Below, piece by piece: positions 42,701 through 46,905 of a stretch of 64,000 nucleotides of DNA (its first letter is position 1; the number at the start of each line of letters is the position of its first letter). A program made the position numbers and the translations under genes. This DNA is from Rhodopirellula baltica (lineage in GTDB: Bacteria > Planctomycetota > Planctomycetia > Pirellulales > Pirellulaceae), in NCBI GenBank assembly GCA_002901265.1, contig PPHI01000057.1, forward strand, positions 310,001 to 374,000. The letters run 5' to 3'. The notes below the pieces were generated by a model. It was not told the DNA's origin. It saw only the letters and a program-made list of their open reading frames with translations, and ran no database searches.

Positions 42701-43657
42701 CAAACCGCCCCAGTCGCCGACTTGAGCGTTGCCGGAAACCTTGTCATTGTTCGTATCAAAGGTACCGCCAGCACCGTAGGTGTCGTCACGACGGCTGGTG
42801 AAGATCACCTTCTTGCCATCAACACCTTCGGCGTAGAAATCAGCTCCAAACGAAGCTTCAATTCGGGCGCTTTGCAATTTGACCACGATGCCCGGATCAA
42901 TCGACAAGCGTGCGTCGAAGCGTGGCAACAGCAACGACGAATTGTCACCGTTGTTCGGCAAACGCCATTGAATCAAAGTTTCGTTTTCGCCATCGTCGGT
43001 GTACGACGTCTCGCCATTTTTCAATTCGACGACGAGTTCGTATTCGTTGGACTGCGGGATCAAACGATAAACACGGGTGCCGACGTAATCTTCGGTCGGA
43101 ACGGGAATTCCGGTCAGCGCTAGTGCACCACTATCCGGTGCCGCGAAAGTGGTTGTCGCGGCACTCGCCGATGTTTCGCCGCCGATCGCATCAACAAAGG
43201 TAAAGCGATAGTTGTATCCGACACCCGCGGCAAGCGATCCGCCGCGTCCCGTGTTGGCAACGACCGCAGAACCGTCGGGGCGGAATTCCGATCGCAACAT
43301 CCCACCGCGAGTCTCGCCACTGTCGGTGTAGCTGGTCGTTACACGGTCCAGTTGCGTGACGAATTCGAAGTTCGGACTGCCGGGAATACGTCGATACAGA
43401 CGCCGGCCGACGAAGTTCGATGGGGTGGTCGGCAAGTTATTGACGACGATCGTTTTCGAGGTTGCCGATGTCGTCAGCTGGACGGTCGGCAAGCTTGCCA
43501 GTGACTCGCTACCGGCTGACGTCACATAAGTAATGCGATAATCGTAGGTGGTGTTCGGTGCGAGCGTCCCGTCGGATTGGGCTGACAAGGCGACGTTCAA
43601 AACGTCCGGACGTTCTTCCAGCAGTTGTGGTCCGCCGGCTTGTCCTTGAAGTACCAA
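24563..43657 (-). CDS. Giant secreted protein A, main part (about 6,360 residues), frameshifted 5' end
   Basis: Only a TTG near a frame break begins this frame; it continues the gene at 43597-46788. From N to C: two Fn3-like units (43,650-43,000), beta-helix (42,900-42,200), pre-peptidase-C-like domains (41,900-40,650), a propeller-like stretch (40,500-39,350) and a jelly-roll (39,200-38,700). Seven or so copies of an unnamed DG..TFEF..GN module come next (38,650-36,200), with more to 34,500. Then a beta-helix (34,400-33,850), Ig-like and module copies (33,600-32,400) and a DFGDAP...GEVEDY domain (32,200-31,300). Cadherin/tandem-95 repeats marked by PVNDxP (31,250-24,960) lead to paired dockerin-like motifs and an acidic tail. 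Likely exported and surface-attached or matrix-forming; function unknown. Confidence 0.85.
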   Translation of the reverse strand: MVLQGQAGGPQLLEERPDVLNVALSAQSDGTLAPNTTYDYRITYVTSAGSESLASLPTVQLTTSATSKTIVVNNLPTTPSNFVGRRLYRRIPGSPNFEFVTQLDRVTTSYTDSGETRGGMLRSEFRPDGSAVVANTGRGGSLAAGVGYNYRFTFVDAIGGETSASAATTTFAAPDSGALALTGIPVPTEDYVGTRVYRLIPQSNEYELVVELKNGETSYTDDGENETLIQWRLPNNGDNSSLLLPRFDARLSIDPGIVVKLQSARIEASFGADFYAEGVDGKKVIFTSRRDDTYGAGGTFDTNNDKVSGNAQVGDWGGLVFRQDSTGSLDYSEIRYGGGSTSISGGFTDFNAVEILQADVRIANSVITDNADGFASQTIRGGIGFNDQAAIFVRGSQPTLINNIIEGNQGAAISINPDSFVSESKLDAGRSTGAVDTITVDSDNQGPLISGNRLDDNDINGIRVRSEILTGDSVWDDTDIVHVVDGSIVTMTHHYEGTLRLKSDPDQSLVVKFGPGANLVGTGRPLDITDRIGGTLQVIGTPGNPVVMTSWNDSSIGAGFTPDGKPMNATLSQAVAPAAGDWQGIVLDEYVNDRNVAYVLEAETADSASIATNAFAKDAQIIGDLADGQKSGDENERLGFNVRGTLATNDDVDVYSFTATGGTGVYIDIDQTSVGLDSIVELVTANATTVSGNTNVQARSDNSFYEATDSTLIYSSLPAGTVQPLFQLGVGNVESANRYDAGMRVILPGSNNSENTYYVRVRSADGQSSGSYQLGIRLRETEEVAGSTVRLADIRYATNAITLPSAPLHSPLTGTAGESLDYTTVIDPTAQSGDEYIRETQNVLLDYNAANADKLGNLLTSDRGSLVVNGVIGNVSSTDADVRLGDVDVYQVDLFAQQLESDVFDSENRFVTATFDIDYADGLGRPNTSIAVYDQNGTLILHSRDSNVADDRGRPLNGVDQGNLAGGSAGGLDAYIGPVELPEGTYFVAVSSAAAVPADLNQYFTVDTDGQGNAVNDEARLFPINSVRRLIDESFDTIPGSGDTYYSADAPIIPSFQDDTSFVPYSLDDMRLFVNLGTGYSGTNRSGLVSVNPFTGIVERLIGQSASGNSDIAARADGELFQYALPPFNNPNNGNSGGFENISPVNGAATALSDDGIVFRQSNQNGNGTETNDAAQFLARGLAFPLADRGNSADTRRTNLVPNNSDAFVIGARDARGRGGEVPFEFTRNILYGFRQQTGEITSLGSTNADDHRNFPDQTPYRPAQGPASEDIEYGIVDTGFIYNTGGDGGEIQGLAYDPELRDAQLWGVTNNGGIHSFSPYQTISTPANSPLAGYNRVIPTNFHGVVEKVPEHAAISGPGAPNFSGLTFGPRQIDNQGYRQTLFMSTSDGWLYAVTIDSNGGITPANVFYNGRSALQLQYSGGLSTVNSVTGIAFSNLEASPWGLTGDRNLNDGHGVKTPYDQSRTEFASRGGASLYYGFEVNNGNNNAASQANDAGNTLSRPDGNNGELAPGGSHGSIISAPIDLEGYSSGDKPTLYFSYYMQVEDNDDYIPTRQQNDSFRVFAAGDDGEWKLLATNNDFRQLPAADEYDYYDETGIPVQELFDDTNNRWRQARVDLSPMAGNENVRIRFDFSTAGAMQAHFDSLELVAVPGDDVVNGQLAAFLDATGNQIVLENKVGTTVAFPAASDITIGDVIQLVDGNGVNYALQFTNTTPLPGQVQITPGMTANQVARAAIAALSQDVQAKGPLSTLSTDGRVRFASITDFSVFGSTVIGESNPILVQRFDTMFDGAITANAGGIADQIVIPDGQLILSGDQLVFGNTQTIEFVEELTGNPNEFLFSPSETADEIARRLMTVLDSQFDAIYEGDGIITIVANQAVNSVATADSPFDQAAISSVDEGRIEVAFQDAITGIPADIITIDHVGGTSRVQLVNQLSNFPPANLIEVQVGLLDTAADIAAKVQAALPGEAGALVTATGELSVAASSVTISSDIGAMGTGLASARELTVPAGNQIADGEILSIADDNGITTLEFIDSPVAGPAGTVNFQAGDAADVIAARILAALNGNTEAFVVADVVTIFGAFSIDSDNDLTAFNDVAINAAEFNVPRGDQIAVDDTIDVTVGGLTTTFTFVNGTPTDVTQIEFAVTDSSAAIANRVVAALVAFNAVRSDTAFANSGVRLLADSVAFSAFTPTETLAHATILGDVTLIPINSVERLRHGMQFAISANGDFEQFTLIEAGRSIDTNAVLNSNAVYFDRAGLQFTPQQAFNEVVRQINEAMPNTAVYADPNGRGIVIDDDNAFVTVFDNGVVGTQLNTREINESALPLTLPAGNKIVAGEQLTVTLKRDSSQSAGGTIVLTLVPESQATGAAGEILYNPADSAADVTTQVLSQLPLELQAFQDDARKLLLLGVRSVKTSSTSKIISYAPANTGTAPIIVDSTMTIREVASRLQTAVSEGVAPFITANSNQSSTRFHSTYGGDRIRLYNLTPASSAGYGLSQYEVLNYGNGELTTSPVPADEFGVGRPASYAGSQQSTAAADNNDNIEGVYIDDIVVGFAERGEMVVQGSNRTAFSLNPETLPDSHPQAVQPERQNETLLGPYSLEIRTSDEYGVPQDYDPINLELDEYLGLGRSFDTNDRLTSGTVSLITQPGTTLRDGNTFVLDDGWRRLTFEFDSIRDGNVTQGNVRVSFDPSSPDAALTARAVRNAINSAQVQNVLSITAATSDSFQSAANTANRVELFGSSSITVNPTGGRFIKQDLVKAETSQGRETSRETTIISQEDEIVQRVQFGDELARSTPTGFVNGDADTYVGIGKIGDFVNTGTVFQDGAAVLPADPAFDYDSVRIYLSQGQTVDIDVDTLGFARGAEKLDLPYISVFEAGEVSSETLFHFEIDRQRQSSLFEPSRAPGESEDGAFLAFTAPKDGFYDVVVSSTSFMGSEYLFLQEAFRNFYAGGMIEITSGVSQVRYEYTNGGPVTPGNVAIDLSDASQTVAELTAAAIAANQASVVKANADGQYVNLFNYGNTYGVGPTMTVNTNAGGTFSFPLFAALQFRDSDFGEYALNIRPADDPTSVGDDDVIMVDYQFGISDANRVEDQGQIVISSNFIQDSSGTGINAVSNTRGSRLVVSGNTITPDALPEPGSARLLRNQNTDSLIPGVVISNNVISNSGTSGINFGGDVNVNGQIPSPTSFGRIVNNTVVNEGNADGIRISGNASPTVLNNIVSGFTNGIVTTANQAGEVVVGGNAFQGNNNNSSIPLATSSIVVPGGVQLFQDAGRRIYIPAAGSEVIDSSFASLPDRSEFFQTVKDPVGIAPSPIIAPEYDAYGQPRVDDPLVNTPAGVGQNVFIDRGAIDRADDVRPTAVLTGPQDAIGIQIPGGDQDQDGSFVRLTEGTLTYFEVQLLDPAGTGIDPATVNENTVILTENGIRLIPDRDYVFGYSSNSNTIRLTPLTGIWRPDAVYEITLNNSLRLEVALPSGDQIPDGSQVIITENGGAVTTFEYESGYSLVIPQTTLLTVDGTNAQFTDGQQIVITNATGVTRTLEFNTNAAATPSTIPIDIRTAGTVGQVRDAILAALLSTDPGSNPAVTVAQALGLNPTAIGNDQVQLGTTGGHVITTTATAMEISGVDQGVQSGDTFTYSDGSTSVTFELTTTSVSDPNNVEVLISPTDSPDEIAAAIAAAVSAQNLGLGSAQAVGGGRVALGGSVGDVATVNSSAMALEGSPGIAAGAIAIPYRQTAGYTSSLAAADLQAAIREAGLNVETFNPGGGTLLISGASSIQSDIGGVLTDIGTNLPAVSDLAGNRVRETRVNDETRFTIIMPEVRFDFGDAPASFDTLLVDNGARHTVSGTGGARLGVYLDTEENGQPVNRDDALLDVSITQVGSLFSIGQNSVSVVGSVSGGEELTVTIGSQVVTYQLIRATENPTGANVPITFVDGESAESIAQKVFEEIRASFDVIGSAVLMELSGDTVNLQPVDDEDGVPIGTLVVGNVPYLVFTDDPNVTGNVIPDSVIGFLNPLDPSGSTIPINVTGSGLVDIWVDFDGSGEFEADEQIIFSEPVTQELNPNPLIVAQSSFPIDAVPQGHVQGQPLPDRWMRVRLSQSGDLSPTGVAVGGEVEDYMISVAPYDPPQPVDDPVNPANGTPYVVVEDGTLTVDTSTATPAPITDNDLGLNQLLPVRYFVGQQPQHGRLVINPGDELTGSFTYIPDSDFVGIDTFTYRLTTQRNSGSEAVNATFGTVTIEVTPVNDIPGVVDHALVATEYQPNESPADTPTVFMASDLIAGATGDGNAMIPGLPFDESNQDSSLRLLAITAGGVTIDASNQTAVAITPEGGRLTAEFATDFADPLDPTTFDRTYISRVYYQGADYFNSDNLRAATDPPILDSFVFTIGDDGRSLDADGNIVAGTPLSASATATVRVTPQNSTPTPGTDLVSIADPDYVDYYNGLGQAVVTPMEDTSIIIPSAFLLQNDLQGSPAAEDENEGINSNDGQLTITSVSVDPFYGTVELDATTGDIIFTPADDIYGQVLFSYEIEDRGQDEAVDGTRANAFRRATVTSTIFVEPVNDVPVAYDRALSVDEAIEPAGPAILSFTANDLINGRGVTTNSPVATTSSRFVVVAGSAMIDGETFILTNSAGVRRVLEFSTTDVPSVGTDVLVTYLTTDTADEVALKLGNALVAAGLGGVVDAATVTMPLVTAVSTRSYTAASSASASGISVPDGSMIVGGEVIRITDGQGQVTTLELSTSGVSATGADLLVTFTPTDTAATIATAIKTALIGAGIGAYDDPAPATDRAGVLLNSPTVTGINEPSSLIVSSGNRLSLPDGAGLVDGETVTFADGRGGVVVVEFNTTGTAAAGSDLVVQYTATDLATDIATNLVSTLRGNELGVVDNADGSVSLTVIASAVSVAPTSAISASTTAITLPAPEQLIDGETVTLTVDGNPVVVEFNTTGVATVDTNYVVPFALTDTPADLVANLEALLRTDGYAVTAVGDTLQLWDNASTVASELRNVPGLFDKDLPAPYNEAEQTLRVVSFTTAAGTINAMPGFTGSQTLDSDNGGLYTFNFTNGVFVNGTYAPPVDYNQAPPSVPFESFTYSIADNGRTTLPFAGLVRSLPEETSVLEGTVTITVRPANDKPYIEYEQEVEILEDPAPGQSTIDGVFTTVLPAPPTAGDEQLNQGRPTVTSIIATDPRGVMEQLPVVTDEGGLTVYPKADAVGQVVYAITFTDDHPTNPQSTTVTLTVNVRPVNDAPRFNPNVAGTGAVNTLDDAYEVANVVDPNTGLVTDASITYTLREDNSQPVGQADREYFIPLYRDPSVIGYNPVGLLDVFTVGPANEISTTIEGGNQSLMLNNVPVTTDLGGTLRLGTDGLGRQGVFYDPPQDFNNQIGGFDTFTYSVIDNGTTWGNGQLESDPRISTNVVRFDLNPVNDRPVFDINLPPADMNDPTGPLRAIETLEDSSRTLINNFAFNINPGVPTSAFDEVNPVTGQTVRFSLTSLGFPQSQANQFFTEFPTISEEGILTFQPAPDVFGSFDFEIVLSDDGPGNETRGDLISSHPRTITIDVLPINDPPVVDPAADPLEFSINEDGSIDIMTVGTPGNPGLLDVFNVGPINEGEDLTPGGNQTLSIQSPIPTSSTFEGTIEEIRQGGQLVGLRYHPKEDFVGTDTFTYTVTDDGVTVDFGTGGVPKSDPRIATNIVKINVNPVNDIPQFSGPANVTVDEDAGTVSISSWANNVLPGPPSALDELDTQDVFFTINQVSGAQGLFTSAPVAVIDPVTQSASLDFVTAPNANGVGVFEVQLTDVPTDGTTPMSTSFRTFTISVRPVNDPPTFDRPMGPITITEDFGPYSELWATNVSPGPADEADQTVRFEVVTPPDAQSLFQQLPEIGADRYLRFLPAANANGTVDLTVTAIDSAGGVSEAVVLRLIITPVNDRPTAVPDSLTTDEDTILTIPASQLLANDIDPDINNPGDTLTIVFDQPEFLSLSGASVRYDEATQQITYDPSGSDTLQALSGSEQATDSFTYRVVDSTGAISNIVTVALSVSGINDAPVALDDSPTLNPNGPTTIPILSNDSDVDGTLDPSTIEFTLQPAFGSLSVDSSGVITYNAFSTFAQEDVFRYRIRDNDGAFSNEATVRIQANAAPIAREDRAGTYLNEFVDINVVANDEDPDPVAGAPNGGLDFGSLTIVSAPLHGEAIPRGDGTIRYIPSDGFLGIDSFQYTIADSQGRVSSPGTVRVQVTGSRLQNPNLNPDVNDDGDVSPIDALLVINKIARAGTSSIPVTESDSGPPYFDVDGNRTISVLDALLVINELGRRQASGGSGEGESVVDSIVAESTVMNGPMDFLDSIVGTDDDDDDDRLNAIDAAFGDLI
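24750..24935 (-). other. Paired dockerin-like motifs of giant protein A
   Basis: Two calcium-loop/helix units can be read, DVNDDGDVSPIDALLVINKI and DVDGNRTISVLDALLVINEL. They lie just before the acidic C-terminal tail. Dockerin-like pairs at the end of huge secreted proteins are common in planctomycetes; no cohesin is visible here. Confidence 0.8.
31300..32205 (-). other. DFGDAP...GEVEDY domain of giant protein A
   Basis: Starts at VRFDFGDAPASFDTLLVDNG and ends at GGEVEDYMISV. An unnamed repeat copy (SVSGGEELTVTIGSQVVTYQ) is inserted in it. The same domain occurs in protein B at about 49,550-50,390. GEVEDY domains are found in many large bacterial surface proteins. Confidence 0.75.
36200..38650 (-). 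repeat. Tandem copies of an unnamed ~100-residue module (protein A)
   Basis: About seven consecutive units share the pattern DGexlxIxDxxG..TLEF...GtV.f.p.dtAaeIAariaAL. Examples are IADGEILSIADDNGITTLEF and IAVDDTIDVTVGGLTTTFTF. I cannot assign a known family. The unit recurs elsewhere in A and many times in B. Confidence 0.7.
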
Positions 43658-46600
43658 ACTTCGCTTAGGACGTGCACGATGTCCAAGTCATCGAATCGAC
43701 CTGGCACGGTCATCGGTTCCAACTGACCACCAGCTGGCGTTTCCACACGGACGAACAAGCCGTTGATGGTGTTGTCGGTCAAACGGTTGCCCGACAACTC
43801 GGGCCCGACGCGGCTGTAGTCACTGGTAAAGCGACCCGCACGCTGATAGACAGGCTCGGTAAAGTTCGTTTCCAAGAAACTGTTCGGGTCGGCGCTGATC
43901 GCCGCATCCGCACTATTGCGAATCGAGTTGAAAATCAGCGTTGGCCGACTTTCATTCATTTGCAATGGTGTCACGACCGGATCGTTGGGGCTAATGCTGC
44001 CACCACCGTATTGGATGTTCGCGTGCGAGACGAAGTCCAAGAAGATCCCTTCCGTTTCCCAAACCGGTCGGCCTTCGGAGTAATCGAAGTCGTTGCGGAA
44101 CTCGATACCTGCCCACTGACCAGGTTGAGCGGTCGTCGGAAGTGGGTTGGTGTCCACGCCGAGTGATTGGTCGTCCCAACTGGTAAAGAACACTTCACCC
44201 GAGCCGCCAGTTTCTCCGGCGATGATCGGGGTTCCCAAAACTTGTAGCGAAGCCAGCGAACGGTCTTCATCAACCGTTTCGCTACCGACGCTAATCTTGG
44301 CATCCTTCATTTTGAACAACGAACCGGCGTCGATCATCACGGTGACGCCCTTCGGCACGACAAATTCGGCGCCGTCGGCGAGAGCATTGTTGGTCGCGCC
44401 ACCGACACCGATCTCGTACGCAAGGTTGTCGTTTTGAGTGTTGATCAAACCGTCAACACCGGCGTTTGGCAGAATCCGCACGATGTCGCCTTCACCAGCC
44501 ATCGCGAGCGCGGCTTTGATCGTTCGCTTGGGAGTCGCCAACGAACCGTCGAACGCGGCACTATCATCACCGCGAGCTTTATCGACGAAAATCGTACGTG
44601 GTTCGTCCGCGCCAGCGACGTCGATTGGACGCGCGGTGCGGAACCAGAAGTTGAATTCTCCACCCGCTTCGCCGTCACCATCGCCATCTAACGCAGTGCC
44701 GTTGGTATCGGTGATCGTCTGGCCGCCAGCAGCTTTGAACGTGATCCGAAGTTCGTAGCGACCTTCGCTGGTGCCGCCCAAGCCGCTCCCAGAAATCATC
44801 CCGTTGTACTGGTCGTTGCCACTGGCGCTGACGCCGACGACGTAGTTTCCGGCTTCAAGTTCAACACCCACAAACGAGTCTTCGCTGTAGAAGTCGTCGT
44901 TTTGCGCGACCAATTCATAGTCGCCAGCCGCCGCATCAACGACGCGGTAAAGCATCAGGTGCGTATCCAGCAGGCTGCTGCCGTCGAGACGTTCGGCCAG
45001 GGTTTCGATCGAAACTTGGCCTTTTTGAATCGTCGTGAATTTGTAAAAGTCGACATCGTTGCTTTCAGGACGATGCAGACCTTGACCGATCGTCACGTCG
45101 CTTTGGCTAAGGAACTCAGGCTCGACCGGCAGATTCGGATAGTACTGGTTGGTGAAGTCGATCGAGTTCGGTTCGTCAGGGCTGCTACCACCGGCGGCAA
45201 CACCACTCGGCAATTCGAACATGTTGCCGATACCCAGCAAATTGCCGACACCGCGCAATGCTTCAGTGAAGTAGCTCAACCGGTTGTCGGGAGAGATCCC
45301 GTAACCGTCAAACCAGTTTTCGCCAGCATCGAGAACCAAAATACCTTTGGACGGATCGCGCTCGCTGACGCGATAAAGACTCAGTGGTGTATCCGCACCG
45401 GCACCGGTATCGGCCGTCGGTACGACCGCTCGCAAGTCACCAGTAACGATTTGCAAACCGTCATCCGCGGTTTCAACAAACTCGACGCCCAATCGCTCGC
45501 TGTAAAGATCGAGCACTTCACGCACACGTTGCTTTTGCGCATCCGTGATTGCATTCTCGAGCAGGTTTTGCTGGGGATCGACGCCATAGATTCTGGCGAA
45601 GTTGTAGGTAAAGACGTCGATACCAACTGCCGTATCCGTTTGGCCTGTGACTTGTTTGTCACGTCGGTTGTCACGAGTACCGGGCGCAGGATACGCGCCA
45701 GGCCAATCGGGAATGATCGCGTCGGTGGATTTGATCAATCCTTCGGTGACAACAACACTTTGTGTGGCGTTTCCAAACGTCGTGCCAAGATCCATCGCGT
45801 CGGCGAAGGTATCACCACCGCCGCCAGCACTGGCGACTTCGATCGGTGCGGTCGGCAAATCATCGCCTCGACCGACACGCAGACGGAATGTGCCCGACGC
45901 GAGCGGATCACCAGACGGATCATTTGGCAACAGATCGACCAAGTCGGACGCGAACGTCAACCGTGCACGATTGAGCAGCGGATCGTATTCGACATTGATC
46001 GGCTCGTTGACGGTGTCGTCGGTGTTTTCGACCGTTTCACCGGTATAGATCAACTTGTAGTAATCAGGCTTAACAACCGGCAGCGAACTGGTGCTCGAAT
46101 TGACCGGCCCCGCGAGCGGATTGGAAAGCGGGTCATCGTTGAAATAGACAAAAATCTGGTCGCGACGTTGAACGGGGTTTGCCCCGGTCAGATTCTCGAT
46201 CGGCTGCGGAACGACCGATACGACACGAGCCCCGATTTCGACTTCGAACCGAATCGTCTGAACTGGCGAAATCAGATCGGTCGCACCGTCGGCCGCAAAC
46301 AAGTCGCCATCGACGTCTCGCAGACCAACGATTTGCGCGTTCGTATCGTCATAGCCGGCGATCTCGACACGGTACTGGTCATCGGGCAGCGTTTCGGCAA
46401 AACGGGCGACGATAATGTTCGTCCCGTCGTTGTCTTCGAACCCAAGATAGCCAGGCGTAACGACTTGATATCCGGGCTGACCTGCGGCCGCTTCTGCAGA
46501 ATCCGGAGTGAACGATCCGTCGCCCCCGGCCCGTTTGAATTGGATCCCCGCCAGTGTCGACGCGTCAATCAGATCACCCCCGAAGCGAAACTTCAACTCC

Positions 46601-46788
46601 GTTGGCGAGGTCGATAGCTGCGTGTTGCTTTGCAGGTCGAACTGCTGCCCCGAGTTCGCTGACACAGCGATCAAACGAGGTGCCTCTAATTCCGCTGCAA
46701 GCAATTCGCGTCGCTCCAACGCCTGATGTTGCGAGCGGCGTGAGGTCTTGTGTGCGGACTTGAGCTTCGTTTTTCGTCGAGAGGTCAT
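43597..46788 (-). CDS. Giant secreted protein A, N-terminal part, with degenerate matrixin-like domain
   Basis: The ATG at 46788 begins a basic leader (MTSRRKTKLKSAHKTSRRSQ) and then ALERRELLAAE, a LEPR-XLL-type motif that marks planctomycete giant secreted proteins. A bacterial Ig-like region follows. At about 45,620-45,150 is a matrixin-like domain (AQKQRVREVLDLYSERLGV, GILVLDAGENWFDGYG). Its zinc site reads RGVGNLLGIGN where an active enzyme has HExxHxxGxxH. A pre-peptidase-C-like domain (NDVDFYKF...) and a beta-helix beginning RTIFVDKARGDD come next. The true frame changes near 43,655; the last ~20 residues of this frame (WYFKDKPADHN...) are out of frame. Confidence 0.85.
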   Translation of the reverse strand: MTSRRKTKLKSAHKTSRRSQHQALERRELLAAELEAPRLIAVSANSGQQFDLQSNTQLSTSPTELKFRFGGDLIDASTLAGIQFKRAGGDGSFTPDSAEAAAGQPGYQVVTPGYLGFEDNDGTNIIVARFAETLPDDQYRVEIAGYDDTNAQIVGLRDVDGDLFAADGATDLISPVQTIRFEVEIGARVVSVVPQPIENLTGANPVQRRDQIFVYFNDDPLSNPLAGPVNSSTSSLPVVKPDYYKLIYTGETVENTDDTVNEPINVEYDPLLNRARLTFASDLVDLLPNDPSGDPLASGTFRLRVGRGDDLPTAPIEVASAGGGGDTFADAMDLGTTFGNATQSVVVTEGLIKSTDAIIPDWPGAYPAPGTRDNRRDKQVTGQTDTAVGIDVFTYNFARIYGVDPQQNLLENAITDAQKQRVREVLDLYSERLGVEFVETADDGLQIVTGDLRAVVPTADTGAGADTPLSLYRVSERDPSKGILVLDAGENWFDGYGISPDNRLSYFTEALRGVGNLLGIGNMFELPSGVAAGGSSPDEPNSIDFTNQYYPNLPVEPEFLSQSDVTIGQGLHRPESNDVDFYKFTTIQKGQVSIETLAERLDGSSLLDTHLMLYRVVDAAAGDYELVAQNDDFYSEDSFVGVELEAGNYVVGVSASGNDQYNGMISGSGLGGTSEGRYELRITFKAAGGQTITDTNGTALDGDGDGEAGGEFNFWFRTARPIDVAGADEPRTIFVDKARGDDSAAFDGSLATPKRTIKAALAMAGEGDIVRILPNAGVDGLINTQNDNLAYEIGVGGATNNALADGAEFVVPKGVTVMIDAGSLFKMKDAKISVGSETVDEDRSLASLQVLGTPIIAGETGGSGEVFFTSWDDQSLGVDTNPLPTTAQPGQWAGIEFRNDFDYSEGRPVWETEGIFLDFVSHANIQYGGGSISPNDPVVTPLQMNESRPTLIFNSIRNSADAAISADPNSFLETNFTEPVYQRAGRFTSDYSRVGPELSGNRLTDNTINGLFVRVETPAGGQLEPMTVPGRFDDLDIVHVLSEVWYFKDKPADHNCWKNVRTF
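43655..43659 (-). other. Frameshift point in giant gene A
   Basis: Reading SEV-VLQGQAGGPQ across frames aligns with AENVVLAGQPGGP in protein B if one base is added at GTT-TGG. The shift is -1. No slippery heptamer is present. Confidence 0.7.
45150..45620 (-). other. Degenerate matrixin/metzincin-like domain in giant protein A
   Basis: The helix and strand blocks of a matrixin-like domain are readable. At 45223-45255 the zinc site is RGVGNLLGIGN: the three histidines of HExxHxxGxxH are replaced by R, N and N, and the catalytic glutamate by G. It should be inactive as a zinc protease and might act in binding. Confidence 0.65.
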
Positions 46789-46837
46789 AGGTTGACCGTA
46801 GCCTAGATCGGTGAGGAAATAAAAACGGGAAGGGCCG

Positions 46838-46878
46838 CCGAGGAAAGCTAGTCGAATAAGGTAACCAACTTTCCTCGG
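46838..46878. repeat. Inverted repeat between the two giant genes
   Basis: CCGAGGAAAG (46838-46847) and CTTTCCTCGG (46869-46878) form a perfect 10-bp stem with a 21-base loop inside the 117-base gap. It lacks a T run in the minus-strand direction. It may end gene B's transcript, act as a leader structure of gene A, or join the two in one transcript. Confidence 0.45.
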
Positions 46879-46905
46879 TAAAAAATCATGTTGATGTTCG
46901 AGCTG

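Noticed and set aside
43650-43660. Programmed -1 frameshift in the giant genes
   Set aside because: Neither site has an X-XXY-YYZ slippery heptamer or an obvious downstream stem, and both breaks are at unlike places in the two proteins.
44902-46617. 571-codon plus-strand open frame opposite the N-terminus of A
   Set aside because: Antisense to the LE-R-LLA leader and matrixin-like region, which are supported by family features.
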